The position numbers and the translations under genes were made by a program. From QALR01 sp900552255 (GTDB lineage Bacteria > Bacillota > Clostridia > Oscillospirales > CAG-272): a stretch of DNA of 64,000 nt. The notes under the pieces were generated by a model. It was not told where the DNA came from and made no database searches. It worked only from the letters and a program-made list of their open reading frames with translations. Shown one piece after another: positions 25,213 to 34,883 of this stretch (the stretch's first letter is position 1; each line of letters starts with the position of its first letter). The stretch is taken from contig DBFVEH010000003.1 in the NCBI GenBank assembly GCA_048526005.1, positions 62,001 to 126,000 on the forward strand, given 5' to 3'.

Positions 25213-26087
25213 TCCAATCCCCTCCAAAAAATCTGTATGAGCGCCGCAGTTATTAGAAACACAACATAAGGAAAGCTCCAAAAATAAGCGGAGGGAACCG
25301 CCTGTTCATCGTCTTCGCCCGATATCGTTCCAAGCGTCGTTTTCAGCATCGGCAGACCCGCGGCAATCATCAGGACACAAGCGGCAAAAACAATCCGCAT
25401 AAACGTCGGATAATACGAAGCGAACAGCGTCCGCGCGATTTCCGCAGCATACCAAACCGCATTGCAGAACAGATGGACGAAAATCGCACAGCCGAGCGAA
25501 CCCGTCGAAAGATATGCGATCCCGAGGATCAATCCGCAGAAAAACGCGATCGGGAACCGCTCGATCGAAAAGTGCATCAACGCAAAGGAAAGCGCGGAAA
25601 GCATAAGCGCCAACAGCTTTCTGTGAACCGTCAAAGCGCGCATCACGGTGCCTCGGAAAAACAATTCCTCGAGCACCGCCGGCAAAACGACATATGCGGC
25701 AAGCATCAAAGCGTAGCCAAGCGGCGCGGTAGCGGCGGAAACGCCCATATCCACGATAGCAGACGGAAAAACCGCGCTGTATAAAATCTGGATAAGAACG
25801 ATAACGCCCACAGATGACACACAGATGAGAAAGCTCTTTGAGCCCCGTGCTCCGGGACAAAGCCGCGGCATCGGGATTTCGAGCTTTGCGGCGCTCAGAC
25901 GGACAAATAGGACTGGCAGACCGAAAGTCGGAAGCTTCAGTAACAAAGCAGCAAGCAAATAGAGATTTTCCGACTCGAGCTCCGCATAATTCAGACAAAG
26001 GGCGCAAAGCCAAACCAAAGCCATAGAAAAAAGCAGCGAAAAGCCGAGGATTTCAGACATCCGCTTTGACTGTCTATTCTTATCCAT
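25209..26087 (-). CDS. CPBP family intramembrane glutamic protease-like protein
   Basis: A 292-residue integral membrane protein with about eight helices. The Abi/CPBP motifs are visible: EELFFRGTVMRAL (EExxxR, about residues 167-179) and two later histidine motifs, LMHFSIERFPIAFFCGLILG-like and FVHLFCNAV. The family includes Rce1-like CAAX proteases and bacteriocin self-immunity proteins; the substrate here is unknown. The start is put at ATG 26087 (GGAG upstream) because earlier in-frame starts overlap the promoter. Confidence 0.82.
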   Translation of the reverse strand: MDKNRQSKRMSEILGFSLLFSMALVWLCALCLNYAELESENLYLLAALLLKLPTFGLPVLFVRLSAAKLEIPMPRLCPGARGSKSFLICVSSVGVIVLIQILYSAVFPSAIVDMGVSAATAPLGYALMLAAYVVLPAVLEELFFRGTVMRALTVHRKLLALMLSALSFALMHFSIERFPIAFFCGLILGIAYLSTGSLGCAIFVHLFCNAVWYAAEIARTLFASYYPTFMRIVFAACVLMIAAGLPMLKTTLGTISGEDDEQAVPSAYFWSFPYVVFLITAALIQIFWRGLE

Positions 26088-26144
26088 TCCCGCTCCTCTC
26101 CGCATGTCAAACCTGCCATGCCGTCCTAAAATAGCCATACCGTT

Positions 26145-26173
26145 ATTATAATACATCGCAGGAAAAAATTCAA
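26145..26173 (-). promoter_or_regulatory. Promoter of CPBP-tadA
   Basis: Minus-strand TTGAAT (26168-26173), 17 bases, TATAAT (26145-26150). Confidence 0.65.
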
Positions 26174-26187
26174 CAGGATAACAAAAA

Positions 26188-26211
26188 ATACCGCGCCGTC
26201 GGCGCGGTATT
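26188..26211 (-). terminator. Terminator of the GH94 gene
   Basis: Stem AATACCGCGCC / GGCGCGGTATT, 15 bases after the stop at 26227 on the minus strand, followed by TTTTTTG. Confidence 0.88.
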
Positions 26212-26226
26212 CTTTTCTTATCATTT

Positions 26227-28509
26227 TCAGGCTTTCTTTCCAAGCGTCACATCGATTTTCAGCGTCTCTCCGGATACAGGAGCAATCGGAGCATCCGCCG
26301 GCACCGTTTTTCCATTCACGGAAAGCGCCAACACATCGGATCCAGTCCCGTCGCCGTGATAGAAAATCTCATATGTGCAACCGCGGAACACCTTGGTGAT
26401 CCCGCACTCACGCCACGACAGAGGCAGGCACGGGTCGATGCGAAGCCCCGCAAGCTCCGCATGGAGCCCGAACACGTATTCGATCACGCTTTTGAGCATC
26501 CACGAGCTGGACGCCGTGCGCCAGCTCTGTCCCGGTGTTCCGGCGCGGTAACCGGTCTCCGGCGCAAAATAGGAATTGAACATCGCGTAAGGCTCGCCGC
26601 ATTTGACGCCATAGGTCGTATCAAACGGGAGCATCTTACGAAGCCCCTCCTCCACGCGGTCGGGACGGCGCAAAATGCTGTCCACCGCCAGCTTCCACGC
26701 GGACGGATGGAGATAGATGCCGCCGTTGTCCTGCACGCCGGGCGCCTTTTCCGCCATAGAGCCGATATAGTCGCGCTGATAGGAGAAAGCAGGGTAAGCG
26801 AGTCGGATGCCGATCGGCGTTTCGAGGATCTCCTCGGCGCGCTCCATCGCCTCGGCGCCGCGCGGCAGTCCCGCGAGCACCGACCAAAGCTGCGAAATCA
26901 AGAATATCTTACCTTCGTCGCAGTCCGAGCCGCCCATGATGATGTCGTCGTCGGTGCGGGCATATAGATAATAGCCGCCCTTTTCGTCCCAGCCGTAGGT
27001 CTCGATGCGCTCCTCCATGATTCTGCCTCGCTCGTCGGCGGTCCTTGCATCGTCGTCTTTGCCAAGCCAGCGCGCGATCTCCGCAAACTGGCGGTTCGCA
27101 CGGCACCACGCGATGGAAAGCCACACCGAAACGCCTTTTCCTTTTAATCCGGCGTAGTTGACGCAGTCGTTCCAGTCGCCGCCCCAAATGCGGACAAGTC
27201 CGTAAAGTCCCTGGAAATTGTATAGGAAATCGACCGAGCGCTTGATGTGCTCGTAAACGGGGTATTCCTCCTCCGTATCGTTGAATTTCACCGTCTCATA
27301 GAGCAGCGAGGGATCGCCAAGCTCTCTTATGATGGTATTCACCGCAAACGTCATCCACACGGTGTTGTCCGCGAAATTGCGGTCGCGGATCGCACCGTCG
27401 ATGATGGTCCTCGGCGCGTAGCCGTTCTGATACTGATAGGAGAGCACGCGCTTGATGCGCTTCCAAGCGAGCCTCGGATTCACCGCCGCGAGGCACTCCG
27501 TATCGCTCGTCATATCGCGGTAGCCGTTGTGGCGCACGCGCGCCCAGCGCGAGCCCATATCCGCGGCGTATTTCATCCAGCCGTTGATGAGGTGATTGAA
27601 GCTCTCCCACGGCGTTTTGATTCTGACGCCGCCCAGCACTTCCTTGTACTTTTTCTCCATCGCGGAAAACTCCGTAGAGACGGCCGTCTCCGTCGGCGGG
27701 ACAATCTCCGCCGTATCTAGCGCGACGCCGAGCACAAAATGCACGGTACGGCTCTCGCCCGGCGCGAGCGTCAGGGTGTTCTCCAGCGCAAGGCACAGCT
27801 TTTCCGAATTGCAGTCGCTTCCCGTGCAGCCGCCGTGCTTACAAAGTGCCGCGGGATGCTGCTCATCCCCGTAAGGACCGATGAAAGCGTTACGTCTCGA
27901 ATCAAAGCCTGTCGCCTTCTCGGAAGCGGTCATATATCCCCAAATGTGACGGTTGCGCTTCGAATAAAGCTCATGATAATCGTGCGCGTACACCGCGTTT
28001 TTGTCCGTCATGAAGCCGCCTGTGCCGAGATTGTAGCCCTGCGGACGGTAGGTGCCGTCCAGCTCCGTTTTCGCATAGGTGATAAGCTTGACGGCGCGGG
28101 GACGGTCGCCCGTATTGGTAAGCGTCACGCTCCAAATCTCCCGCCTGCCCTCATTGGGGACAAAGATGCGCACCGCGCTTTTGATTCCGTTATATGAAAG
28201 AGAAATGGTACTGAAGCCGCAGCCGTGCAGACAGGAATAATCCGTGTAGCCGTAATCCAGCGGAAGCCCGAACAGGCTCCAAGTCCCGCCGTTTTCCGAC
28301 ACGAAGATATTCCGGTTCGATACAAGCAGAATCCTTCTTCCCATATCGTCCTGCGCAAGTCCCTCGCCGTAGCCGACCTGAGAGGTAAACGTCACATATT
28401 CGTCGTTGAACATGTAATTATACCAGTGACGCGGCGTTTCCGGCTCCGTCACGGTAAACGAATCGTCGGCGTTAAAATGTCCGTACCATTTGTAATCCTT
28501 CATAAACAA
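26227..28509 (-). CDS. GH94 glycoside phosphorylase
   Basis: A 760-residue inverting phosphorylase-like enzyme of family GH94 (cellobiose/cellodextrin or chitobiose phosphorylase relatives), cytosolic, with no signal peptide. An N-terminal beta-sandwich (about 1-290) starts YGHFNADDSFTVTEPETPRHW. The (alpha/alpha)6 catalytic barrel has the general acid Asp in RIWGGDWNDCVNYAG (about residue 443). The QDNGGIYLHPSAWK and GQSWRTASSSWM stretches belong to the phosphate/sugar site. Which disaccharide is cleaved cannot be stated. TTG 28509 has AAAGG six bases upstream; ATG 28503, two codons later, is the alternative. No transporter lies beside it. Confidence 0.88.
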   Translation of the reverse strand: MFMKDYKWYGHFNADDSFTVTEPETPRHWYNYMFNDEYVTFTSQVGYGEGLAQDDMGRRILLVSNRNIFVSENGGTWSLFGLPLDYGYTDYSCLHGCGFSTISLSYNGIKSAVRIFVPNEGRREIWSVTLTNTGDRPRAVKLITYAKTELDGTYRPQGYNLGTGGFMTDKNAVYAHDYHELYSKRNRHIWGYMTASEKATGFDSRRNAFIGPYGDEQHPAALCKHGGCTGSDCNSEKLCLALENTLTLAPGESRTVHFVLGVALDTAEIVPPTETAVSTEFSAMEKKYKEVLGGVRIKTPWESFNHLINGWMKYAADMGSRWARVRHNGYRDMTSDTECLAAVNPRLAWKRIKRVLSYQYQNGYAPRTIIDGAIRDRNFADNTVWMTFAVNTIIRELGDPSLLYETVKFNDTEEEYPVYEHIKRSVDFLYNFQGLYGLVRIWGGDWNDCVNYAGLKGKGVSVWLSIAWCRANRQFAEIARWLGKDDDARTADERGRIMEERIETYGWDEKGGYYLYARTDDDIIMGGSDCDEGKIFLISQLWSVLAGLPRGAEAMERAEEILETPIGIRLAYPAFSYQRDYIGSMAEKAPGVQDNGGIYLHPSAWKLAVDSILRRPDRVEEGLRKMLPFDTTYGVKCGEPYAMFNSYFAPETGYRAGTPGQSWRTASSSWMLKSVIEYVFGLHAELAGLRIDPCLPLSWRECGITKVFRGCTYEIFYHGDGTGSDVLALSVNGKTVPADAPIAPVSGETLKIDVTLGKKA

Positions 28510-28536
28510 ACCAAACCTTTCCGAAGTATCTATATT

Positions 28537-30003
28537 TTAATAATTCCAGCGCGGTAAATAATTCTTCGGATCGGCCTTTACGTATGTACTCCCGTTCCAC
28601 ACGCGAATCTCAAAGTGCAGATGCGTGCCTGCCAGCGGATTTTCCGCTGTGGGCGCGGGAGATACGCGGCCTGTATTGCCGCTGTAACCGACGATATCGC
28701 CTTTTGACACCTTGTCGCCGACGGAGACGGTGCGGCTTTTCAGATGCGCATAATAGGAGCATGTCCCATTTTCGTGTTCGACGACGACATAGGTTCCGTA
28801 GGTCCAGCGCAGGTCGCTTGTGGACAGGTCGCCTTCGTTGTAAGCGTAAATGACGGTCCCGCTCATCACGGCGACGATCGGCGATCCGTACCAAACGCCG
28901 AAATCGATTCCGCCGTGATTGTTCGAGCCGCCGTAATCCTGCGTTACGCTGTAATCGTAGCCGCCGTGCGCCGCGTCGATATAAGGCATTCCGAAGCTTT
29001 CTTCTGTTTTTGTACCGATGATCATGATTTCATCCTGCGGCTCATGCACGGTACTCTGCACAAGCTCGCGGGAGGCTTCCTCCCCATGATAATAAGTGAT
29101 CTTATAAATTTTCTCTGTATAACCGTCGATCCCAGCGATCTTTAATTTCTGCACGCCTTCCTCAAGAGTGGAATCGTATTCGTATTTCGTCGTATATTTG
29201 ACAAAGCTGTTCTTTTCCGTGACGCTCGCTTCCGTATAGGCGGGCTTTGTTCCGACGCGAATAAGCTGCGATACCGGCTCGGTCACTGTGCTCGATACGA
29301 GTTCTCTCGAAATTTCAACGCCTTTTTCATATGTAATCAGATATTCAACCAGCGTGCTGCCGTCCTTTCCCTCTCTGACGACAATTTGTTCGTCATCATA
29401 GGATGCGGGATCATATTCATATTCCGTCGTAAACGGCACTATATTCACGGTTGTCACGACTTTCCCGTAAGTAAGCACCTCTTTCGTGCCGATGACCACG
29501 ACCTCGTTTGTCGGCGAGAAAAGCGTGTCCTCTTCTCTTGCGACATCAATGATCTCGCCGTTTTTGTATGTCGTGACAACCGTGACCGACCTGCACCCGT
29601 CGACACCGGCAACACGGATGATCTGATCCCCCTCATAATATCGATCGGAATATTCATATACCGTATCATAGGGGATAGCCTCAAGGAATTCGTTTGTTTC
29701 CGAATAGGCGGCTTCATGCGAAGGGTCGGCAGGATCCTCCGTCTCCTGAGGTGCCGTTTCGGACGGAGAGGTCGTCTCCCCGGAACCTGGATTTTTCCTT
29801 GTCGTCTCGACTCCCGCAGGAGAAGAGGTCTGCACCGCGGAATAATCGGTATCCTCGGAAAATGCGGTCATTTGCGTGTCCACAGGATCCGGCATATCGG
29901 AACATGAGGTCAAATAAAGTGCGGCCGCCACCGCGAGGAAAGACATGAGGATAATTTTCCGTCTGTGCCGTTTAGGGTTGGATGTGCTGCTATCGTTTTT
30001 CAT
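28537..30003 (-). CDS. Lipoprotein with three G5 domains and M23 peptidase domain
   Basis: A 488-residue cell-wall hydrolase candidate. The signal peptide ends in lipobox LTSC (Cys34), followed by a Ser/Thr/Pro-rich linker to about 105. Three G5 domains at about 107-175, 187-253 and 267-333 repeat the pattern Y.TEYEYD...G.DG...Y..TY..G. The M23 domain (about 355-475) has zinc ligands H363 and D367 in HGGIDFG, H420 in YYAHLKS and H461/H463 in THLHFEI. It would cut peptidoglycan cross-links outside the membrane. It stands alone behind its own promoter. Confidence 0.9.
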   Translation of the reverse strand: MKNDSSTSNPKRHRRKIILMSFLAVAAALYLTSCSDMPDPVDTQMTAFSEDTDYSAVQTSSPAGVETTRKNPGSGETTSPSETAPQETEDPADPSHEAAYSETNEFLEAIPYDTVYEYSDRYYEGDQIIRVAGVDGCRSVTVVTTYKNGEIIDVAREEDTLFSPTNEVVVIGTKEVLTYGKVVTTVNIVPFTTEYEYDPASYDDEQIVVREGKDGSTLVEYLITYEKGVEISRELVSSTVTEPVSQLIRVGTKPAYTEASVTEKNSFVKYTTKYEYDSTLEEGVQKLKIAGIDGYTEKIYKITYYHGEEASRELVQSTVHEPQDEIMIIGTKTEESFGMPYIDAAHGGYDYSVTQDYGGSNNHGGIDFGVWYGSPIVAVMSGTVIYAYNEGDLSTSDLRWTYGTYVVVEHENGTCSYYAHLKSRTVSVGDKVSKGDIVGYSGNTGRVSPAPTAENPLAGTHLHFEIRVWNGSTYVKADPKNYLPRWNY

Positions 30004-30035
30004 GGGGAAGCTCTCCTTCTCTGATATCTGAAACC

Positions 30036-30064
30036 ATTATAAGCTTTCCAAATATATCAATCAA
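30036..30064 (-). promoter_or_regulatory. Promoter of the G5/M23 gene
   Basis: Minus-strand TTGATT (30059-30064), 17 bases, TATAAT (30036-30041), 33 bases before the ATG. Confidence 0.75.
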
Positions 30065-30226
30065 GGTGAAATGATTCCCTTGTAAGGAGAGTTCTTCCAA
30101 AGTGCAGCATTTGACGCAAAAGGCTTCACAAATCGGAATCAGCGGAAGAAATATTATTTTTCGTTTCTATAAAACCGTTTTCCGAAATCAGGAAAAATAC
30201 AGCTAACATAAATGCTTCGCATTCAT

Positions 30227-30412
30227 GGGGTACACAACCAAAACGCCAAGCAATCTATACCCTTTTAGGGTTTCACTGTATTTCCAGTCTATCTAACGCA
30301 AGCGAAAATCGCTTGCGGGGTACACAGCTAAAATTCCAAGCGATCTATACCCTTTTAGAGTTTTACTGTATTCCCAATCTATCTAACGCAAGCGAAAATC
30401 GCTTGCGGGGTA
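30227..30412. repeat. Two tandem copies of a 90-bp repeat with a hairpin
   Basis: Unit 1 starts at 30227 and unit 2 at 30317; a third GGGGTA begins at 30407. Each unit ends in AACGCAAGCGAAAATCGCTTGC, a hairpin with 8-bp arms GCAAGCGA/TCGCTTGC. The units differ at few positions. A decayed version appears to precede them (30195-30230). The rest of the gap 30065-30499 shows no gene. Confidence 0.85.
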
Positions 30413-30499
30413 ATCATACCACATTTTGGGCAAAATTTCAACATGGAAATGAAAAGATTTCCTCATTTTTTCCCATGCAGATCAAATGACATAAAAATA

Positions 30500-30530
30500 A
30501 AAACGATCCGGCAAATCGCCGGATCGTTTT
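30500..30530 (-). terminator. Terminator of the LamG/phosphoesterase cluster
   Basis: Stem AAAACGATCCGGC / GCCGGATCGTTTT, 12 bases past the stop at 30542 on the minus strand. Confidence 0.88.
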
Positions 30531-30541
30531 TTAATTTAATA

Positions 30542-33500
30542 TCAGTTCAAAGAATCGAGTGCGTTTTCATACGCTGTCTGTACTTGCTCGGCGGTCAAAG
30601 CGGAAGCGTAAATCTTTGCATCCACCATTGTCATATCTTTCGTGGGATAGTCGATCGGAGTTGTCGAAGTAACCTTTGCCGTTTCCCTGTAATCCGCACC
30701 GAGGCAGAACTTATTGAATGCTTCCGCGCCTGCGGGAGCAAAGTCTCCGCTCAGAGCCTGACCATTGGGATTGACACATTCGCCGTTGATGTAGAGATAC
30801 TGCTTCCCTGCCGCATAGTCATAGACTGCGACGACATGCACAAGCTCCGTCGTCGAGGAGGCCGCTGCCGCCGTCGTATTCGCGCTGTCATAAGCGTTCT
30901 TCGAGGACGCGGTGATAAAGTACGGCTTGCCGGCATTTTCGGCAATGCCCCAGCCGCCGCGAAGTCCGGTCGAAGTCGCCTGCTCCGTGCCGCAGACGAC
31001 ACCCTGAACGCCGCCTTTTGTCCCCATGACATAGAACGCCTCAACCGTAAAGCCGTTTTCCGCCCATTCCTTGACGGCGTCGTCCGTGTCCAGCTTGTTG
31101 AACGTGCAAAGCACATATTCGCCGGAATTGCTCACGCGCAGAGCATTCACCGTCGCCGACTTCGTACCGGCCGTCACAGCCGCCGTGCCGACCGTCGCGC
31201 CCTTGTTCTCGATCGTAACATTGCCCTTTGTATCGGTAATCGTCCCATCCGAAAAATCGAAATCCACGTATGCCTCCGGAGAGGTCGGCGTAACAGGAGT
31301 GCCTTCATCCAAAAGTGCCAACGCTTCTCCGTATGCGTTCTTCACCTGCTCGGCGTTCAGCGCTCCGGAGTAGATTTTCGCATCTACCATCGTCATATCT
31401 GAGGTCGGAAAATCGATCGCAGACGTCGAAGTGGCTTTCGCAATTTCCTTGTAATCCGCACCGAGGCAGAACTTATTGAATGCTTCCGCGCCTGCGGGAG
31501 CAAAGTCTCCGCTCAGAGCCTGACCGTCGGAGTTGACACAGATCCCGTTGATGTAGAGATACTGCTTCCCTGCCGCATAGTCGTAGACTGCGACGACATG
31601 CACAAGCTCCGTCGTCGAGGAGGCCGCCGCTGCCGTCGTATTCGCGCTGTCATAGGCGTTCTTCGAGGACGCGGTGATAAAGTACGGCTTGCCGGCATTT
31701 TCGGCAATGCCCCAGCCGCCGCGAAGTCCGGTCGAAGTCGCCTGCTCCGTTCCGCAGATAACGCCCTGATAGCCGCCTTTTTTGCCCATCACATAAAAGA
31801 CTTCCACAGAAAAACCGTTTTCCGCCCATTCCTTGACGGCGTCGCCCGTTTCGAGTTTATTGAACGTGCAAAGCACATATTCGCCGGAATTGCTCACGCG
31901 CAGAGCATTCACCGTCGCCGACTTCGTACCGGCCGTCACAGCCGCTGTGCCGACCGTCGCACCCTTGTTCTCGATTGTGACATTGCCCTTCGTATCGGTG
32001 ATTGTTCCGTCCTTGAAATCGAAATCCACGTATACCGTCGGCGCCGTAGGCGTATCGGGGGTATCCTCATCCAAGATTGCCAACGCATTGGCATATGCGG
32101 TCTTCACCTGCTCGCTGTTCAAAGCGGAAGCATAAATCTTCGCGTCCACCATTGTCATATCAGAAGAAGGAAACTCAGACGTGAGCGTCGCGGTGATTCT
32201 TCCCTCAGTTATATAATCCGCGCCGAGACAGAATTTGTTGAAAGCCTCGTCTCTGCCGGGATAAAAGCTGCCTTCAATCGCGGTCGAGCCTGCCAAAACG
32301 CCGTTGATGTAGATCAGATTCAGCTTGCTTACATAATCATAGACCGCAACGACATGCACAAGCTCCGTCGTCGAAGAAGCACTCGACGCATAGGCACCCT
32401 TGTTATACTTGTTATCGCCATAGCCGGTGATAAAATACGGTGTACCGGTCCTATCCTCGGCAAGGCCCCAGCCGCCGTATTCCGTTCCGCATACGACACC
32501 TTGAATGCTTCCCTTCATGCCCATGACATAGAAAGCCTCGACGGAAAAGCCGTTCTCCGCCCACGCTTTGACGGTGTCGCCCGTGTCCAGCTTGTTGAAC
32601 GTGCAAAGCACATATTCGCCGGAATTGCTCACGCGCAGAGCGTTCACCGTCGCCGACTTCGTGCCGGCCGTCACAGCCGCCGTGCCGACCGTCGCACCCT
32701 TGTTCTCGATCGTGACATTGCCCTTCGCGTCGGTAATCGTTCCATCCTTGAAATCAAAGTCCACATACGCTTCGGGAAGCTTAGAATCCTCCGGATCGTT
32801 GCTGGCCGTTTTGAATTCCTTGGTAAGCGTGTTGCTTTCAGCTCCCCATGAGTCGTATGCCGTGAGGGTAACCACGTAGGTACCGCCCTTTGGAAGTGCG
32901 GCAAGTTCCTTTTCCCATGTCGTCTTCATATCCGAAAGCTTGCCATGACGGTAAAAATCGGAAAGAATGTTATAAGTCGCGAGCACATTTCCGCTCTTCT
33001 CCGAGACGACGAGCTGGTAGTGATGCACAAATTCATCGTCCGTACCGGACGCAAAGCTCACCGACACAGCCTGCGCGGAACCGGAGGTCGCCCCGAGTGT
33101 AACGTCAAGCGTGGAAAGCACCGGCGCCGCGTTGTTCTCTTCTCTGCCGCGGTCCTTGGAATATTTTTCAAGATGAGAACCGTCGGCTTCGGGACGGGCT
33201 ACCGTCCAATATTCGCCGATGACCTCCTCATGGTAGAAGTCCATGCGCGTGATCCGCATATTGCCGTCTCCATCGATCTGCACGAGGAGACCCTGCGAGA
33301 ATTCATCCTTGTCGAGCATCGTGGTATTGCCCGCCATGTCCTCATACTGTCCGGCTTCGATCGCCATATATCTGACCGAGCCGCAGCCAAGAGAGGTAAA
33401 TCCGGTCTGCATGATGCTGCGCGGATCGTTCAGCGGGAAATGCAGATGTCCGCTGAACGTCACGGCCTGCGGATATTTGTTCAAAATCTCCGTCAGATCC

Positions 33501-34759
33501 TTGGTATACCAATAGGTGCCGAGATCGCTGCCGTATACGGTGTCGTAGATCATCGGATGCGTGAGGACGAATACGAACTGATCCGGGTTTTCCGCCGTCA
33601 CCTGCGCGAGCGTCTCGTCGAACCATTTCAGCGCGTCATCGGTAAAGGTGACCGGATCCTGAGACGTCGGAAGCATCGTGATCACATGGAAGCCGTTGAT
33701 CACGCAGTGACGGTTGCCCATACTCGCAAGCGCTTCTGCATCGATATCCGTCAGGAAATAATTGTCGCCGAGCAGCGCGTCGATATTTTTCGCCTCCGAC
33801 GCGGAATTCGCCGTCCACCAGCCCTTGACGTCATGATTTCCGGGCGTGTAGATCATCGGAACCTCGGTGGGAGAAAATACGCTCTCATAAATGGCCTTGA
33901 AATAATTTGTCTGCTCATATTTCCCGCTGTAACCGGTGTCGATGATGTCTCCTACTGCGAATACGGCATCAAGACCGTCCGCGTCGTCGAGAAGAGCCTG
34001 CGCCTTCAGCTGCTGCAATGCGCTCTCAAATTTTTTCGCAACCGCATCCGTCGCGCTGTTCATAATGTGCATGTCGCTGATCGCGGCAAACGAAAATATG
34101 ATATTGTCGGAATCAAACTCCTTTTGATTCGACTCGAAATATGTATCCAACAGTTTTTTAAACTCCTTTTGCATGTTTTCCCTTGCTTCGTCGACAATTT
34201 GCTGAATTTTCTCATTCTGCCCGCTGATCGTGGCGTCGACGAAAGCCTCCACCTGCTCGGCGGTCATATAAGAAGACAGCGCCTGTCTGACAATTTTTGA
34301 AATCTCCGCTGCCGACGGAGCATTGTCGAGCCCGCGTACAGCGTTATTCACGATGTTCCTCACTTGTGCCTCGGTCAGCTGTCCTGCCAAAGCCTCTTCC
34401 ATGATCGCTTTGACCTGCGCCTCGGTCAATCCCGCGCCGCTCGCATGCTTTTCGGCATACTCATCAAGCGCACGGTTCAGCGCTTCCGTCCATGAAGCCT
34501 CCTGCTTGGCAAGCTGAGAAGCAAGCTCGTTCTCAAAATCCTCCCAGCTGAGTCCGCTGCCTGTGCCGCTTAGCTTCGCCGCGATTTCATCAAGCTTTGC
34601 TTGAAGTGCCGCCTGATTCTCTTCCCGTTCCCGTTTAGCCGCTTTCATCTCATTGCCAAGGACAACGAAGCCCGTGATCATTGAGCCGGCCAAAATTGCG
34701 ATAACAACGATGAAGATGACCAGTTCCGTTACCGTGAAGCCTCTTTTTCTTTGCCTCAT
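30542..34759 (-). CDS. Pilin-leader protein with metallophosphoesterase, Fn3-like and three LamG-like domains
   Basis: A 1405-residue exported protein. Residues 1-35 are a type IV pilin-like class III leader: basic MRQRKRG, cleavage before FTVTE (Glu at +5), then a hydrophobic helix. A helical linker (40-215) has two LTEAQVxxI repeats. The calcineurin-type phosphoesterase (219-510) keeps all metal motifs: SDMH (228), GDIID (270), GNHD (307), THPM (400) and SGHLH (436). An Fn3-like region (545-651) is followed by three LamG-like/concanavalin modules (663-897, 909-1151, 1162-1404). It is expected to be membrane-tethered or in a pilus-like assembly outside the cell. Substrate unknown. Third of three paralogous genes. 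Confidence 0.8.
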   Translation of the reverse strand: MRQRKRGFTVTELVIFIVVIAILAGSMITGFVVLGNEMKAAKREREENQAALQAKLDEIAAKLSGTGSGLSWEDFENELASQLAKQEASWTEALNRALDEYAEKHASGAGLTEAQVKAIMEEALAGQLTEAQVRNIVNNAVRGLDNAPSAAEISKIVRQALSSYMTAEQVEAFVDATISGQNEKIQQIVDEARENMQKEFKKLLDTYFESNQKEFDSDNIIFSFAAISDMHIMNSATDAVAKKFESALQQLKAQALLDDADGLDAVFAVGDIIDTGYSGKYEQTNYFKAIYESVFSPTEVPMIYTPGNHDVKGWWTANSASEAKNIDALLGDNYFLTDIDAEALASMGNRHCVINGFHVITMLPTSQDPVTFTDDALKWFDETLAQVTAENPDQFVFVLTHPMIYDTVYGSDLGTYWYTKDLTEILNKYPQAVTFSGHLHFPLNDPRSIMQTGFTSLGCGSVRYMAIEAGQYEDMAGNTTMLDKDEFSQGLLVQIDGDGNMRITRMDFYHEEVIGEYWTVARPEADGSHLEKYSKDRGREENNAAPVLSTLDVTLGATSGSAQAVSVSFASGTDDEFVHHYQLVVSEKSGNVLATYNILSDFYRHGKLSDMKTTWEKELAALPKGGTYVVTLTAYDSWGAESNTLTKEFKTASNDPEDSKLPEAYVDFDFKDGTITDAKGNVTIENKGATVGTAAVTAGTKSATVNALRVSNSGEYVLCTFNKLDTGDTVKAWAENGFSVEAFYVMGMKGSIQGVVCGTEYGGWGLAEDRTGTPYFITGYGDNKYNKGAYASSASSTTELVHVVAVYDYVSKLNLIYINGVLAGSTAIEGSFYPGRDEAFNKFCLGADYITEGRITATLTSEFPSSDMTMVDAKIYASALNSEQVKTAYANALAILDEDTPDTPTAPTVYVDFDFKDGTITDTKGNVTIENKGATVGTAAVTAGTKSATVNALRVSNSGEYVLCTFNKLETGDAVKEWAENGFSVEVFYVMGKKGGYQGVICGTEQATSTGLRGGWGIAENAGKPYFITASSKNAYDSANTTAAAASSTTELVHVVAVYDYAAGKQYLYINGICVNSDGQALSGDFAPAGAEAFNKFCLGADYKEIAKATSTSAIDFPTSDMTMVDAKIYSGALNAEQVKNAYGEALALLDEGTPVTPTSPEAYVDFDFSDGTITDTKGNVTIENKGATVGTAAVTAGTKSATVNALRVSNSGEYVLCTFNKLDTDDAVKEWAENGFTVEAFYVMGTKGGVQGVVCGTEQATSTGLRGGWGIAENAGKPYFITASSKNAYDSANTTAAAASSTTELVHVVAVYDYAAGKQYLYINGECVNPNGQALSGDFAPAGAEAFNKFCLGADYRETAKVTSTTPIDYPTKDMTMVDAKIYASALTAEQVQTAYENALDSLN
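30545..32773 (-). repeat. Three tandem LamG-coding modules, near-identical DNA
   Basis: Modules at about 32069-32773, 31307-32035 and 30545-31276. The last two are offset by 762 bases (254 codons) and share long identical tracts, for example GAACTTATTGAATGC and CTCCGCTCAGAGCC, which points to recent duplication by unequal recombination. The first is more divergent. Confidence 0.85.
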
Positions 34760-34883
34760 TGTTCATTCTCCTTTTCGTCTCGCGGAAGCGCGGAACCCAT
34801 AAATGCCCGCGCCTCCGCAATAAATTTACATAAAATCGTGGAACAAAATCAACCTATAACGCTGTGTTTTTTCTCCTGATCCT

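Noticed and set aside
30227..30412. Possible CRISPR array
   Set aside because: Only two full units of 90 bases, the whole unit is repeated with no unique spacers, and there are no cas genes.
32945..34300. Long plus-strand open frame opposite the phosphoesterase gene, with similar ones at 35835-37166 and 31598-32851
   Set aside because: These are antisense shadows of the repeated LamG/phosphoesterase genes; their similarity to each other follows from the coding strand.
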